A stretch of DNA of 64,000 nucleotides, from NCBI RefSeq assembly GCF_018691265.1, contig NW_024881295.1, positions 18,957,904 to 19,021,903 of the forward strand, written 5' to 3'. Source of the DNA: Tyto alba (lineage: Eukaryota > Chordata > Aves > Strigiformes > Tytonidae). The stretch's first letter is position 1, and each line of letters starts with the position of its first letter. The position numbers and the translations under genes are program-made. A model generated the notes under the pieces. The model was not told where the DNA came from, did no database searches, and was given only the letters and a program-made list of their open reading frames with translations. Below, one piece after another: positions 44,301 through 59,199 of the stretch.

Positions 44301-47300
44301 TCTACATTGGAAAATCTAATGAAGTCCAGCTCAGCCTGTTCACACACAATCATTCACAAAAAGACATTAAAAATGGAAGAAACAGCAGGCTTGAACCAGT
44401 CTGCTGAATTTGAAATTACAATGTCAAGGTGTTTTCCAGGCACCTGGCATAAGACAAAACTGAAAAAAAACCCAGAACCAAACCAAACCAAAACCACACT
44501 CCTCAAAAACCAACAGAAAAAAGCAAAAGACAAGATGTTAACAGGGCTCATACCACTGAAGTGCTCTGGCTGGGGCACCTCCCTAGGCTGCGTGTGGCCA
44601 TAAACTACTGTCCATCTGAGTCACTGAGGAGTTCACGGCTGCCAGACCAGTGTCTTTTCTTGGGTCTTCAGGCTCCCACAGTGCAGCCAGGTTGTCTTCA
44701 CCTGAGCTAAAAGGCACCCTCCAGCAAAGAGAGCTGTTGGCTTCAGTTAACTTACCTGTCGTATGTGAACCTGGAATTGCCATCTTCCTGGTCCCGTACT
44801 GCTCTTCGTCATCCTGCTTTTATTTCCCGATCTCTCCTATCCCAGTCTCTCTTTTTTACCCTGTATTGGTTTTCATGGGCAAAATATCTCTTACAGAACT
44901 GCTACAAGGCACTAAAATCATGCATTTGAAAGCTGGTATGTGGAAGGGAGTTTGTGGTTAAACTGCTTTTACTTCCTCAGCAATAATATTGAAAAGCGAA
45001 TAGAGTGCCAGGGTCAAAAGTGTCTTTTTCAGGCTTAATTCCTTCCTCTCTTCATTTGTATGTGCTTGTTTTGTAGGAAACAGGAGCATGTTCCAACAGC
45101 ACCAGCTCTGGCCCCAACAGTTTTTTCTCATTCCCCACAAAGTTTCAAATGCTCAATGCTGTCTGAAAGGGCTGTCAAACTGTCACAGAGGAGTTTCACT
45201 TATCAGAGGTGTTGTATAATGAAAAAGAATAAGAGTATTTGGTTAAGAGTGCCCATTAGGCTGAATGTATTTTTTTCCTTTTTCTATTTTTAAAATAATA
45301 GTTTCACAGTTGGAATAGGGGTACTTGCACACGAAACTGCAGACAATACTTCTTACCTTTTGATCAGTAAACACTGATTTTATTGTCATAATTCCTCTTG
45401 TTTTACTTGGCTGCCTTCTTATCAGAATCAGAGGCCCTATGAGATCCCCAGACTATACTCTTACTTTGTTATGTGATAACCTGTCAGGGTTTATTTCCTA
45501 AATATTTTTCAAGTTGCATCCACACCCTAAATGCCTTTAATATTTTGATTCTGTTATGTCAAGGCTTCTAACCTTGATGTCAAAATGCTCTTGGGTCCAG
45601 CTCATATTCAATAAAACTGCCTTATGTGGCTACATGTCCTCTTGCAAAACTCCTGGAAAAGTGATGTGTTGGCGATTAGGAAAGCACACGAGTCCACCCT
45701 ACTGAAGAAACTAGGACTCATTCAGGGAAGGGTGGGGTTAGTGCTACTTTGTTAACCAAAGGTTTTCATGAGAAGCAAGCTGGTACCTCTGGAAATTTGC
45801 TATTCAGCACCACAGAAATTCTGATTAATTGCTCTGAGCAAATTGCTCCTGGCAGTGTTATGCTACACCTTCACCAGAAAGGCTCACTGGAACGGGACCC
45901 AGACTGCCCAGTCTCTCTTGCTAGCACCCTGGAAGCATTTAGGCTGGCTTTGTTTTGCTTTGTTACCTTGGGCCTACATATTTATAGCACCAACTGTGAA
46001 AGAGAGGTTGTCTGGTTCTGTTACGCTGCATCATGGAGGGACACGCTGGTATGTGCTTTGTGGGCTTCTGGAGTACACGAGCTGCAGAGGTTTAACTGGG
46101 GGGGGTCTCCTAACCCTGAGGTCTCTGAGGTCACCGGGTAGGTTTATGCATCTCTGGTCATTTTTAGTTTTTCTTGTAAATCTTAATTGAAACCTTTCTC
46201 AGGGTTTCTGAACCGGTGGTTTCTTACTTGACGCTGCTGAGATTTGGTCTGTAAGAGAAATCGCCCTGCTTTCCCTTCCAGGGCAAACGGGTTAATATTG
46301 TCGGGGATCTGTTCTGCAGTGGTGGCGTGGGACCGCGTGCCCAGCAAGGAGGGGAATTTAATGCAGGGTTGAGCGGTGTCGGGGGTGCAGAACTGCTTGT
46401 GTTGGAACCGGCGGGGCGGAGCAGAGGGGCACGCACTGTGCCTGGCGCGCTGGGGAGGGGGTGCCGCAGCCCCGGCTCCCCAGGCTGGCTTGGGGGGTGC
46501 CCCCTTTGGTCATCCCCCCCGCTCCTTGAAGCGCCTGTCACGTCCTTTAGGGCTCTGAATTCACGGGGATGCGTTGATTTCTTATACATAAAGCTGTGGC
46601 TGCAGTAAAGCACTGGAGAGACCTTCAGTGGAAATTACATGCGAAAAAACAGAGTAATCCCATTTAAATCAAACCCGAGGATGGGTGTGGTTTCCTGTCT
46701 AGAGTTCAGCCGGCCAGCTGTAAACGAAATAGCTCCGACAGCCTTTTGTTCCTACGAGTAATCACACATCCCTCATCAAATGTAGATACGCTGTGGTTTG
46801 CAGTGCTAAATCCCAGCCATAGGCAAACGATTCAGGGGAGTGACGTTGTGTCAGTCAATTCCCCGCTTGGTAGATATGGCACAGAGCTAAAGTATAAATA
46901 TGACTCCACCCCGTGCTTTTAACTCCACTGCGCTCAGGCAGCCGTGGGGCAAGGAGAAAGCCTTCCTGAGCATTGGCCCTTGGAAACCTGCACCCCGTAT
47001 TCCCATCCCACATCTGGAATGACTGACACTTGCACAGCTGGGGCAGGCTCCCCTTGGGTGCTTTTTCTGTTTTCTTCCTCTAAGGCTTGACCGAGAAGAC
47101 TGAGGGAGTAGCAGGGAAATGTGGTAGCACTAGTTAGTGGTATTTTGGGCACCAGAGCTGCAGCTTTTCTCCTGATCGGCAGGTATAGGTGAGGGGAAAA
47201 CACACAGCCTGATACATAACTCTTTCTTTTAATAAAGATCCAGATTTTGGTCCCTGTTTCTCCACATAAATTATCTCAGTGAGTCCTGGCAGTAGCTAAT

Positions 47301-50300
47301 GAGGTCCCTCCTTGAGAAGGTCGGCTTTTGACTTGGGCATGTCTACTTTGCTCAAGCCTTAAAATACTCTTAGCTCCTCCCCTAAATCACGTTGACTTTT
47401 GTGGGATGACTGATCTGACCAGGGACTACCACTGCATGGCTCACCTGTGGCTGAGATGCTGTACCCTCTTGGAGGTCTGACGCTGCAACTTTTCACCACG
47501 CAAGTCCTCATCTAATCCAGAGGAGGAGCTTGCTTTGGCCAGTGGTTCAGAACCAAGGCTTTAAGTTACCAAGGAATATTCAAACAGCTTAGGTTTGTGA
47601 GTTGCACATAATACATGCTACTACAGCTCTTCCAAGATTAATGAAATAATGGGTTATGATATGCATCTTTATGGTTTGTTTAGTGGTCGTGTTCCAGACT
47701 CAGTGGGCAATCTAAGAGAATGCTTCCTGAAATTAATTACTTTTGGGGCAATTAACGTCATCCATGATCATGAAACAATGCAAGCAACAAGGCTTCTGGT
47801 TTTTCTCATCTCCCTAGGGAGGAAGTACAGGTCTGGGACCTGAGTCAAATAGCTTCAAGCGAGAGGAGACTTGAAAAGGATGACTCCTCTTGTCCTCTGA
47901 AGGAAAGAGCAAGGATGAAACTCTTTCCAGACTCTAACATGTAAGGTTATGACCCACTTTCCTGGCTCGCTGCATGAACAGGGCATGATGGTGTGGTATG
48001 ACAGGCATGCATGCAAACATTAAGATACTGTTTTCCTGGAGTGCTTCTCTTCTAATTAGCTAACACGGGGGTTCACAGGACCTGGCTCACTCTGTTGTTC
48101 CTTGAAAGCCCTGACCTGCTGGTGTGGCACCACAAACTGGCCAGCGATGAGGCTGGCTGGAGACCTGTGACAGGACTCAGGGGCCTCACAGAAAGGCATG
48201 AAATAATAGCAAGAAAGAGGAGAGCTAAGAGATTTGGTTACTGTCACTGTGGTCTTGATTCCTCCTGAGAACTGCAGCAAGAGTCTTCCCCCTCTGATGA
48301 GTAAGATGCCTGTCAGATCATGTGTATCAGAGTGATAGCCCCGGTTGGTGACACGCCAGATTGAAATGTGCTGGGATGTCTGCAGCCAGAGCCTCAGCCT
48401 GCCCCTGGCCATGCATGCCTGCCCTGGCCTACTGCCACACATGCCTGACACCCTGGCAAGCTGTCTGGAGAGCTACACGGGCTCAAAGGAGCCACAGCAA
48501 GTAAGGTGGAAAACAGAGAACGAGGCATCAGATAAATGCTGGAGTTGATGCAAGACAAGACGGAGGGAAAGTATAGTCATGAGGGAGGAAAAGCAACCGT
48601 TTAAGTTGGTTTAAACTATTGTAAAACCACATTCTGAGCCAGCAATGACATCCAGATCGGAGCACAGGATGTCCCTGTCTTGTATGATGCTCTTGTGGCT
48701 CTCTGCCTTTACTTTGTTGTCCACAGTAAATGTCCTTCAGTGCAAGCTTTGGGTTTCTAAATGATCCATAAAAGTGCTGAATGATCATGTGTTGAATAAC
48801 CTCACTAAGGAAGCGTTGCAAATGCTTGCCACTTGCAACTAGCTGAAAACTAGTCAGAAACCGAATCAGACTGGAGGGGCATTCTTTACAAAGAGAGTCA
48901 AAGTACAATTAACTGATGGTTCATAATACCTTAAGGCATTCACTCTTTGGTTTCACCCATTTATTTTTTCTCTTTCAGTTCAATTCAAAGTCGATTAAAT
49001 CTCACTTTAAATCATAGGACGTCTTATTGCTTGATACCAGTCTTCTTTTTTTGAGCTTGTGTGGAGATACAATGGTGACGGCAAATCAGGGAGTCTGTTC
49101 TCCTACTGTTGCTTCAGCTTAATTTCAATGGGAGAAGCATTTTTCAAATTTAAGTGACAGAAGGTGTTGTGAGATGACCTAGTAAATCCTTAGCAGGCAC
49201 TCTCAGTCTCTCTCCTTATTTATTGTCGGAATGGAGTTTCATATGTCATAACACAGATTAAGTTGGTTTGACTGGTCTATACATTCCTGGCCTGCCTTTT
49301 ACCCTCTCTAATGATAAGTGTTATGCTTAACGTCCTGCGGTCCTTTTGAACATCGCCACTTCTGCTGTAGGTAATTGGTTATCTCCAGAGATTATTTCAG
49401 TCTAAGTATTGTAGTATATGTTTTACTAGACCCTAACAACTGCAATATATATTTTATTGGATTAGTGATTAACTTGTTTTCTGTCCAATCTCCTTGTTTC
49501 ATCTGTCTCCTTTATTTTAGCAAGATTTTGCATATAGCTCAAGGGTCTTCTTACAGTACTGCCTGACCTATGTGAAAAGTTGAAAATGAGCTTAGGCATT
49601 TGACTTGGCCAATTCTGATACTGTACTGAGACTGACAAGGAAGCAGTTAGGCCACTGAAATTAATACCATTCAAACTTCTTAGATGGCTACATAGCTGGT
49701 CATGCTACAGGCCTTGCTGGAATAATTTTCTTCATTTGTCCCTTTAGTTTAGAACTGGAAAAGCATATAGAGCAGAGCTGAAATGAAAGTATGAGGAATG
49801 ATTTTATTAGCATAAACACCAAGGTGAGAATTCCTTGTGAAAGGAAACATACTATCCTAAGAAGAAATCTGAGCAGATCTCAGCTTCTGCAAAATAATTT
49901 CTGCAGTTATAAAACTATAGAGCTGAAATACAAAATGTTGTGCTCTGTCTGAAATTCTGGTCATTTTAATTAAGCTGTCTTCTTCCATTCTGGCCAAACT
50001 AGAAATGTAGTTTTCTTGAATTCTTAGAAGATGTTTTCAGTATTGTCATTAAAGGAGCTACATTTGCACAAAGCCTTAAATACTCCGAGCAAGAACTGGG
50101 AGCTGTTTGCAGTCAGGATCTCCAGACAGTTCTTAAAAAAACCCAGTTGGATCCTGTCCTCCCTGGCAGACAGATCTGCCTGGCTTCGTCTTCCCAGGGA
50201 AGAGCAGCGCAGTGGCAGCCCTGGCGGGTAGTGAAACGCTGCACTGATGCTTCAGTGACAGCCCCGGGTGCAGATTTCTGTCCTGAGCCTGCCTGTGAAG

Positions 50301-52790
50301 ACAGTGTTGCTTTCAGGCAACCTCCCCACCAAACATACACGCACGCATGCGCTCGCACACGTACACACACACATGCCTCGTGGGAGAGCTGTTGTTAGCT
50401 GCCTGGAGAGCCAGAGGGTTGCTCTGACACGCTGACACATCTCCAGTGTAGCCAGCATAAAATTAGTTTCCTCCTGGAAATGTTCAAAACTGGCCTAGAT
50501 GAGCAGTAGCTTCTTCAACATTTCACATGTTAAAAGAACCCATTTTCTTGTATGTTTTTCCTGGTTCTGGCAGAAATATATTTTGGAAGGTTATACTTTC
50601 ATGTACGATTGTTATTATCATCATTATGAGAAGGGTATTCTGAAACGCAAAGGGTTTGCTTCTAACAAGGGGTTCCTTGCTCAGACTGGGCTAGAAAAAC
50701 CAGCTGTTCCAGTTTACCTGAGCTGTTAGTGATAAACAGGGTCCAGTTGTTTTTCTATATTTGTATTTCTTTAGGTGCCAAGTGAATTTGCGGGGATGGT
50801 AGGCAGATAAGTCGCTGCTGCTTTTGTCCATGCAGAGTGCTTTTAAAAGTAATATTGTAAATATGCCACGTTCTCACTTTCCTACGGTTAACTTTTGGCA
50901 TGGGACTTCACTTCGTGGTTGTAAATGCACTGCAGACATGTTTTAATGGCACTGTTCAAAATGCAGCAGAAGTTTATATGTAAACTTGGCACCTAAATGC
51001 CTCCTTCCAGGATTGTGGAGATGAGTTGCCAAAATAAGTTCACTTCAGCATTTATCTGTACATCTGGCCCTCTCTTGGCATGGGATAGCCCTGTGCAGTG
51101 TGAAATGAAGTTACAACTTCAGCATAACGTTGAAATGTAATAAATTAAAGCCTCTAGCTAAATGAAACTTGTAATTGGTACGTCACTTTCAAGTGAGAGA
51201 ATGGCTCAGGCAGGTTCAGCATTCTGCCCGAATTGCATAACTGCTGTAATTATCCTGTGTGGTTTTTAATACTGCTGAGAAAAAGAAAGCGTGCTAATTT
51301 TAAGAACTGCAGTGTTCTGCCAATATACAGCTGGCATCTAGGCATTTCAACCAGAGGAAGTGTTTGTGAGCAGCAGGGCAGGGTCAAAAATTGCTATTGC
51401 CGACACAGGCTGAGTACTGTGAATTCTTGTGGACATAGACATTAAACTGTTGCTAAGATTGTAATTTTATTTCAAGATTAAACTCTTCCTCTCTGTTCTA
51501 ATGCAGAGCATATGCTGGAAATGTGATAGGACAGACTGAAAAATGTAATTTTACTGCTGGTCCTTCATAACTTTCAATAATTGACTTTTTTTCCCTTATT
51601 CCTGAAGACATTCTTCTTATAACCAATGTACATAAATTTGTATAGACACACACAAACACACACATCTATATATAGAGAGACACTGGAATTTGGTGTGCCG
51701 GAATAGATTTCACACCTTTTTAGAAACAACCTCGGTGATATGAAAGATCTCTTGGCAAAAGGGTGCCCTTGAGCTAGCATATTGCATGAGGAAGCTCCTA
51801 CAATAGATATGTGTGGGAATTGCTGAATACATTTAATATACATTTGTCTGTCAGAAACAAGAAATCTAAAAAAATAAGAATTTGATAGTTATTTGACCTT
51901 GAGGATGGAATAATACCCAACCAACCCCTGAACCTACTGTGCTTATAGCAGTTTGAATGTTCACAAATGCAGGTAGTGCTGCTTGGAGCACTGATGCTCT
52001 TTGATATTGAGTTTCTTTAATATCTGTTGAAAGTAATTTACCAAGAAAGAACAAAAGAAAGCACTTTATCTGAAGCAGGTTCTTGCAATTCATGTCAATA
52101 TACATATAATCAACGTTTCCAAGAAATAAACTGCACTCGTGCATTGTGCATCTGCCAGTTGCCACCTTTGAAAGGCAGCACAGCACTTCTGAGCTTCACC
52201 CTCTTGCAAGTGTCTTCAAGTATTTGGTGGCCAAAGTCAGATCAGGGAGATAGAAATCACCAAAATTACAGTCCATCCAAACTATAAAAAAGTGGTGTTA
52301 AATGGCAGATTTATCCATGTCCTTGTGGCCTTTCTGATCTCTGGAAAAATTTCTCTAGGTCTTTGGTCAGATACCTGAGATATACACTTGTGTAATTTTC
52401 CTAATCTTTGAGGTTGAGTCTGGGCTGCAGGACTGTCTGCATCAAGCTGTTTTATACAGCTGGGTTCAGGCATGTTGAGCTGTAGTATGGATGGGTGGAT
52501 TACTTATACGCTTGGAAAATCTATGATTTATTTTTTTAACAGTAAGAAAAAACTGTATGTTTTGAAAAAACTACTAAACCGATACATTTCTGTCTTAGAT
52601 AATGCCTGCCCATTCTATAACTGTAAGTTATGCAGACCTTTCCTTTCTTATTTCTCTCAGCCAGGATGGAAAGTTGCTTGTTGCTTTATGTTTGGGAGGG
52701 CTCCACAGTGTCCATCGCGGCTACAGGACATCAGTAAAGAGCAGCTTCCTTCCAAAGAGATGTATCTACTGAAACCAGAGAGGACTAGTG

Positions 52791-52826
<36 letters not shown>
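52791..52826. repeat. A36 homopolymer tract
   Basis: Thirty-six uninterrupted A. It may be the tail of a retroposed sequence to its left, but no source gene was recognised. Confidence 0.9.
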
Positions 52827-52827
<1 letters not shown>

Positions 52828-53045
52828 CGGTAGGTTTTCAAGTTAGTATACAGTCATATAACTGTGTGCTTTTTAATTAAAAGATTTGATTGATATCACT
52901 TACTGCCTCCAGCTCTACAAGGATAAGTGAGTATTGCCAGGAATGGTGATTGTTTTGTTTCTAAACTGTTACACTGCTCTGAAACCCTGAGTTGCTATAT
53001 ATATTCGCAATGCCCTGAAGAACATCACTGGTAGTATCTTTGATC

Positions 53046-53066
53046 TTTTTTTTTTTTTTTTTTTTT
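53046..53066. repeat. T21 homopolymer tract
   Basis: Uninterrupted T run 220 bases after the A36 tract. Confidence 0.9.
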
Positions 53067-55759
53067 GTGGCATATAGCCCTGTATATTCGTTTCACATAC
53101 ATGAGGGCTCTTAGCAGAAACAGAAAATTTCACTTGCTGCAACAATAGTCCTTTCAATGAGCTTTTTCAAAGCATTAAAAGGCAACATCAACAACAACAA
53201 ACTACCACACTTTGCTGAGGAAGTGGCATGGATTGTCACTGGAAAGTAACCCGAGGTGGATATTTTAGGGTAGATTGGAGCTATGTCCCTATGTGTTTGA
53301 GACTGCAAAGGTGAGGTTAATCCACCCACTGCTCTTCTGGATGATGCCAGAGAAGACTGGTTGTTTTGAAGGGCACCTAATTCCTAACAGATTTTACTGG
53401 TGCCAAGAGCCTTTCATTGATCTGACAGGTGAACAACAATAAATAGATTACCTTTGGGTGCAGGAATCCAGTAACTCTTCAAGAACAGGTAAGACTTGTT
53501 GGACTTTTCCTGCGGTACGTTCTGAACCACAGCACATATACAGAGAATGGAGTTTAAGCACAGTGTTCAGGTCATTTCCTCTGTACTTTTGTATATGCAG
53601 CGGCTTAGATACACAATACTAAAGGGTAGTTCTGTTCCCAAGTGGCATTATATGATTTTTTCTTAAAGTGCCTACATGTATTAGGAATAAAAATTCCAAA
53701 TTCTGTATGCAACTTGTGATGTCAACTAGGCTTCTTAAGGCCTCAAACTTCTTGAAAGGAAGACTCCAGGGTAAAGTTTTCCTATATGATGAGTTCTTTG
53801 GTGGTTCCTAAACCACTTACCTCCACTTACTCAATTACCTTATATCTGGACTCTGTGCTTGGGCTCTGCAGGGTAGCATGCATCTCTTGTGAAGGACAGG
53901 ACTAACTCCTCTATTAGTAATTACTGTTGACTAGTTCATATATCTTCACAGAACTGTAACTGAGACTGGTCAGCACAGCATAATTGCTGAGACATGGGGT
54001 TTTTAACAGACATCACTTAAATTTTATATCAACTAAGAAAGCAGCACAGGATTTATCTTGTGAACAAACTACTGCCAACATCATTACTGCTGTTAGAATA
54101 GCAGATTAGTGTAGCATTCTGCTGTGGAGGCATAAGAAGTGAATTATTCCAGTACGAAGTTCTTTCATATGTTTTTTTGGGCTGTTCCCTCCTGAGCTAT
54201 GATATCTATTCATCCCTTTTGCTTTGTTCAGCATCTACTAAGTGACAGATGCAGTACAAACTTTACCCATCTATTAACCTCTACCCACAGGCCTAGGTAT
54301 TTTCCCATTCCTCTTACATAAGTAGGAACTAGGTTTCTAAATATGTTTAAAAATATAGGCTCATTCTCTACAGGCACTTCTTTAACCCATTGCTTGTTTA
54401 TACATAGGTTCCCAGGTGAGCTAGCATCTCTAACTCACAGCTGTTGAAAAAAAAAAAAAGCATCAAAATAAATCTGATCTCTAAGTTGTTACATTAATTA
54501 CAAAAGAGGCTCCAAAATTTCAAACTAAGAAGACTTCTACAGTACATTATTATCCTTCTCCCCTTTCTTCCCTGATTTTAATCTGTAAGAAAAAAAAAAA
54601 AAAAAAATGAACGCCCATAAACCAAAATGAATCTATACATCCTAGACTTAGTGGTTTAACTAAAGATAACCTCTAATATTTTTACCTACTGAACATGGTA
54701 ATTAACATTAATGTGATAAATGTAATGAGAAGAACAAGTGCCACAGTATGCAAACATTTGCAATGAGGGCCCAAGGTCTGAATCCCTCTGGAAACCATCT
54801 ATTGATTATAGCTAGTGAAAACAGCAAACGAACAAGGTTAGGTTTCCTCCTTATCTGAGAGATTTTTCACAATTGACTGTGCTGGTCATTCATCAGCTAG
54901 GCAAGACTCAGTCCTTTAAGAGACCGGACTACTTCTTGATGTGGGGCTAACATATAAGCTTCTGATTAGTGAGCTGATTAAAGGAATTTCCAAAGCTGGC
55001 CCAGTCTGACTGATGGTGACTATTACAGCTGTAATGTGAGAGTTATACTGAAAGGGGAGGACCAAAGGATAAAAGCATGAGGAAGGAAGCTGTCAGCATT
55101 GTGAAAAATCAAAGCTCAAGCAACAGTACAGTAGATTCTGAAAATAGATATGGGGAAGCTCTTGCGTAGTGATGGTTTTAAGACTCATTTCAGGTAAGTC
55201 TGTAAGTGAGTGGGTTTTCTTCCTAATGTATTTTTCCTTTCAGGTAAGGGTTGTATGAAATTTCATGGAGGCCGAACTGTTGGCTTGATTAGAACACAAC
55301 ACAGTAGTACAGAAACATTCAAAAACTGAAAAACTGTCTGCTTTGATGTGAAACTAATATTTGTGCTAGGGAATATGAAAAGGATTTTCTTTATGCTGCT
55401 AGAAGGTCAAAACATCTTGTTCTACTGCCACTGACCAAACCAAGTAATACTAACGTTAGTTGGAACAAATGTTGCTCCGACCTTGTAGCTAAGCAGGGCT
55501 ACATGGAATTTGAATCCCCAAATAGTGGTTGAAACTGACTTCAACTAGAAAATATTTTCTAGACTTCAGCTAAAGTTAGCTCAAATAATTTCTCTTTTTA
55601 TCTAGGTTTGTTATTCTTTCACTTTATGCCAAGAAGTTTTTAAAATCCTGTAGAAATTATATGATATTAAAGGGGAGCAAACACAAAATCACCACTGAAA
55701 TGTCATCTGATGTCAGCAACTGTCTTGGTTGCACTGAAAATGTCACCATTTGCACCGTC

Positions 55760-56420
55760 CGCAGAATAGGAGATAACTGAGTTACCATGTTGTTGTTTCT
55801 AGCCAAGTCTTCCAAAGCAGTAAGCGTGGAGCATCTCTGACCTCTCTGGGTGGCCATTTCTAGCATGGCATCGCTGTCCTGGCAAGCAAATTTTTTCCTA
55901 ACGCCCAACCTGAATCTCTCAAACCTCAACATGATGCTGTTGCTCTGTTGCCCCTTGCTTTACTGCCACTGTGACAAGTTTGGTTCTATCATCCAAGCCC
56001 ATGTCCTTCAACCTCTTCTTACAGCTTGTGTGCCCTAGGTTTCTCACCACCTCGGTAGCTCTCTGCTGGATCCTCTCCAGCTTCTTGGCAACCCTCTTCT
56101 TGAACTGGGAGGGTTCAAGTCACAGCACTCCATTGCAATATTACTCCCTGCCAAACAGGAGTAACAACTTCCCTCGGTCTGCCGGCCATGCTTCTCCTAA
56201 CATAACTCATTTCACTTTGTTTCCACTGTAACTCCCAGGTCCTTTTCAGCAGGTCACCTGCTTAGCTGGGCAGTCCCAGCTGGCACTGATGGCTGGGGTT
56301 ATTCCACCGCCCAGTGCAGAGATTTTCACTTTTTGAACACCGAGACCTTTGTTGGCCCAGTGCTTGAGTCTGTATGTCAAGATGAGAGTGTCCCTGTGGT
56401 AGATCCTAACACAGCTCAGT
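55760..56420 (-). mobile_element. Decayed CR1 LINE fragment, antisense
   Basis: Reads as the complement of CR1 3' sequence. TTTTTTCCTAACGCCCAACC (55891) corresponds to the usual 'failed to develop' tail block. It is followed by a block containing TCTGCTGGATCCTCTCCAGC (56064), CCTAACATAACTCATTTC (56197) and GGCACTGATGGCTGGGGTTA (56282), in that order. Diverged and indel-ridden. Confidence 0.65.
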
Positions 56421-56429
56421 CTTGTTTCC

Positions 56430-59190
56430 ACTTCTGAGGAAGGTCAAAGTATCCCTAGGAAAATTGATTTTGCAAAACTTATAGCCTGTTTCCCTTGAAT
56501 AATATTCATATCCAAGCCTGAAGTACTTTTTACAATTTTTCACTTATTGTTCGTAATACTCCTGGATGGCAAAATCAGTAGTATCTCCACTAGTAAGCCC
56601 TGACTGAATCCCCTGTCTAGTGCAGGCGGCAGCAGCAGCAGTGTGGCTGTGAGAGCAGCACGCTTGTGTTTTTCAGAGACCAGTGAGAATACAGATTGAA
56701 AGAAATGGAATGTTTTTTCTGGACAGAGACATGTTGATTTGGTGTACGTGGAAGAGCTGACCACCTGTAATGATACATGCATAATGTATAACGTACATGA
56801 AAACAGGGATAGATGCTGTACCCAAATATGCCCGTTTGTGGGACACCAATGAAAGAACAGCATGGCAAAGCTCCTGAGCTCCTAAAACTAGTTGTGTTTA
56901 AAGCCAAACATTTAAAAATTACAGGACAATGAACATGAGGATTTTTAAATAGTCTAAATAATGTGTTGCTTTACTACTAGGGGAAAAAAAAAAAAAAAGT
57001 TAAAGCTTCAGTTACAGAAAGCTTTTAACAGAACTTGAAAATCCAAGGTATGGTGATTTAATTTTTTTTACAACCTGAGGTTTTACCACATTGTTGTTTA
57101 GACCAAACTACAAGCTTGATTTTCCAGAACTACCCCTCCTGCACCTCCAGAAGCCCTCTGATTAGAAATCTGTTTATGGGGACAGGTGTCTCATATAAGG
57201 AGCCTTTAAAATAAGACTCCAAACAGACTTTATACTATGAAATGTCTATAGTGGATGCTGTTATCAGTCAGGTGCAAAAAACTAGGTACTGTACAACACA
57301 GGTGTGAAAAAGCTGTTGTATCTCCCTACCTGCAAATTATGAGGGTCAGAGCTATACAGGGAAGGGTTCACAGTTTTTAAAAAGTCATAATGGGAAGAAG
57401 AAAATGGCAAGTGATGCAGTATGGGGATTGTCTGCTAAATTCAGCCGTGGGTGAAAGCCAGTGACAGTTAAGTGAGCTGGCATCGAGAGGGAATATGAGC
57501 ATGCCGGGCTTTTAAATACAACTTTACACAGAAATGCTGGAGCTGAGATATTCCTACAAACCATCACCTCAGACATGATGGTACGGTTTCTGAGAAGTAT
57601 GTTTGGGGAAATACAGGTCTCTAACAACTAGCACAATATGACTGAAGGTGCTTTCCATCAAAGCTCTTAGGGGAGTAATAAACAGGCGTAAGACACTGGC
57701 CATGGCTCTCTTGTCCCTTCAGAAATTACCATGCCTGTGAACAAAGTTTCAGTGAGCTGGGCTGCACCTCCTGATATATCCCTTTTCAGTGAAATGGCAG
57801 GTTGGAAAGCAAACCTGAGAGACTCTGAAACTACTTACTACTGACAGTGAGCTATCCCTTATTTGAAGGGTATCCCTTACTGGGCCTACGTTCTTAAATT
57901 CCCTCTGGAATCCCTGGAGGTTTCAGTTCTTTGTGTATAGAGGTACTGCAAAACACCGGGGTGTGTGTGTGCATGGGGCTTTCCTGCACTGTTATAACCT
58001 TAACCCTCCCCACCTGGGGAGAGCTTGTAGGCCTGTGAGCAGCTATTGTATTAACACAGCTACTGTTGCAATGAAGAAGGACCCAAACAGATGTAACTCA
58101 CTTTGTTTTGGCAAGAAAATCCTCAAGTCGCACTTGCTACATCCTTTGTTGCAGGACCCTCCCTTACCTCCATCCTGTGCTGAATTTTCCGTGTTTGGGA
58201 ATGGGGTCTGGGTTTTATGGATGTAATCAATACATTTTTCTGACTTCACTGCTAAATTTAGAGGAGATGGAACCGACTGTGCTGTGGGAGCAGAGACGGG
58301 ACTGATGGATTATTTCTGGTCTCAACTTTGTCAGCGAGATGTCACCTTTGGAGATTGTCTGCTAAGCCAGAGCAAAAATGATTTGTGCTTTGTAGCATGT
58401 GGGCAGCTTTCAGCAAGCCTGTTGTACTAAGGCCTTCCCAAAAAAACATTAATTGATTTATCTTGGAACGAGTAGGGGAAGAACCATATTTTGCTTAGTT
58501 TAGAAGCAGAGTTATTGTTACGGTGCAGGAAGAGAAAAAATGTTGGGAAGATCTTCACAGAAACCTTCATTTTCTTTTTCCTCCTCGCCTTCCTCCTCTT
58601 GCCCTGAAAAAGCTATTGTTAAATGATATGAATATAAAAATTAAACTGTCCCCCTCCAATAAAGATGCCTCTGCTTAAAGGACAACAGCAGAAGTCAAAG
58701 TAAACTACGGGCTGTTTGCTGTCCTTTTTTTGAAGACAGCAAGTAATGCTGAGCTTTTGCTTGCAGCCAGAGCTAAACATCCTGGGGACTGACTGAGGTG
58801 AAGGAAAGAAACCTTGCCAGTGATGCTATTAACATTCAGGAGAGTGTCTTCTTGCCCAAACCACAGGGTCATGAGCATTTAACAAGAATTTAATGTTTAA
58901 TGAGAATTTGGTTAAAAGATTTCTCTGGCGTGAGATGTTACACTGACTTTTAATCCTTTTTATTCAGCTGTGTGTCTACGGAGAAAAAAATTGTAGCCAA
59001 GGCTCTGCAACCAGTCTGCACAAGAGGAAACAGTGACAGAGCAAAATATACATCTGCTGCATGTAGTTGGTGTGAATGCGTGAGAGATCAGGGACCATTG
59101 TCCGGGGCTACACCTTATTTACCTTCATTTTCTTTCCTGGCTGGGAATCAACTTCTTGCTGTTTGCTGACTTTAATGGAGAACCTGAGAG
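56430..59190. other. Intergenic DNA, no gene recognised
   Basis: AT-rich, with an A-tract near 56983-56998. Nothing gene-like on either strand. Confidence 0.45.
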
Positions 59191-59199
59191 CAGACATGC

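Larger units (their letters stand above)
41327..55755. other. Intergenic DNA, no gene recognised
   Basis: AT-rich, with a (TTTTG)n-like stretch at 43671-43722, a GC-rich island at 46290-46560, the A36 tract at 52791-52826 and a T21 tract at 53046-53066. Minus-strand open frames of 131 and 126 codons at 48056-48451 and 48528-48908 have no recognisable domain and no splice context. Confidence 0.4.

Noticed and set aside
48056..48908. Two minus-strand frames of 131 and 126 codons
   Set aside because: No domain, no consistent splice sites, and adjacent to ordinary intergenic sequence. Considered as PKP2 exons but no armadillo pattern is visible.
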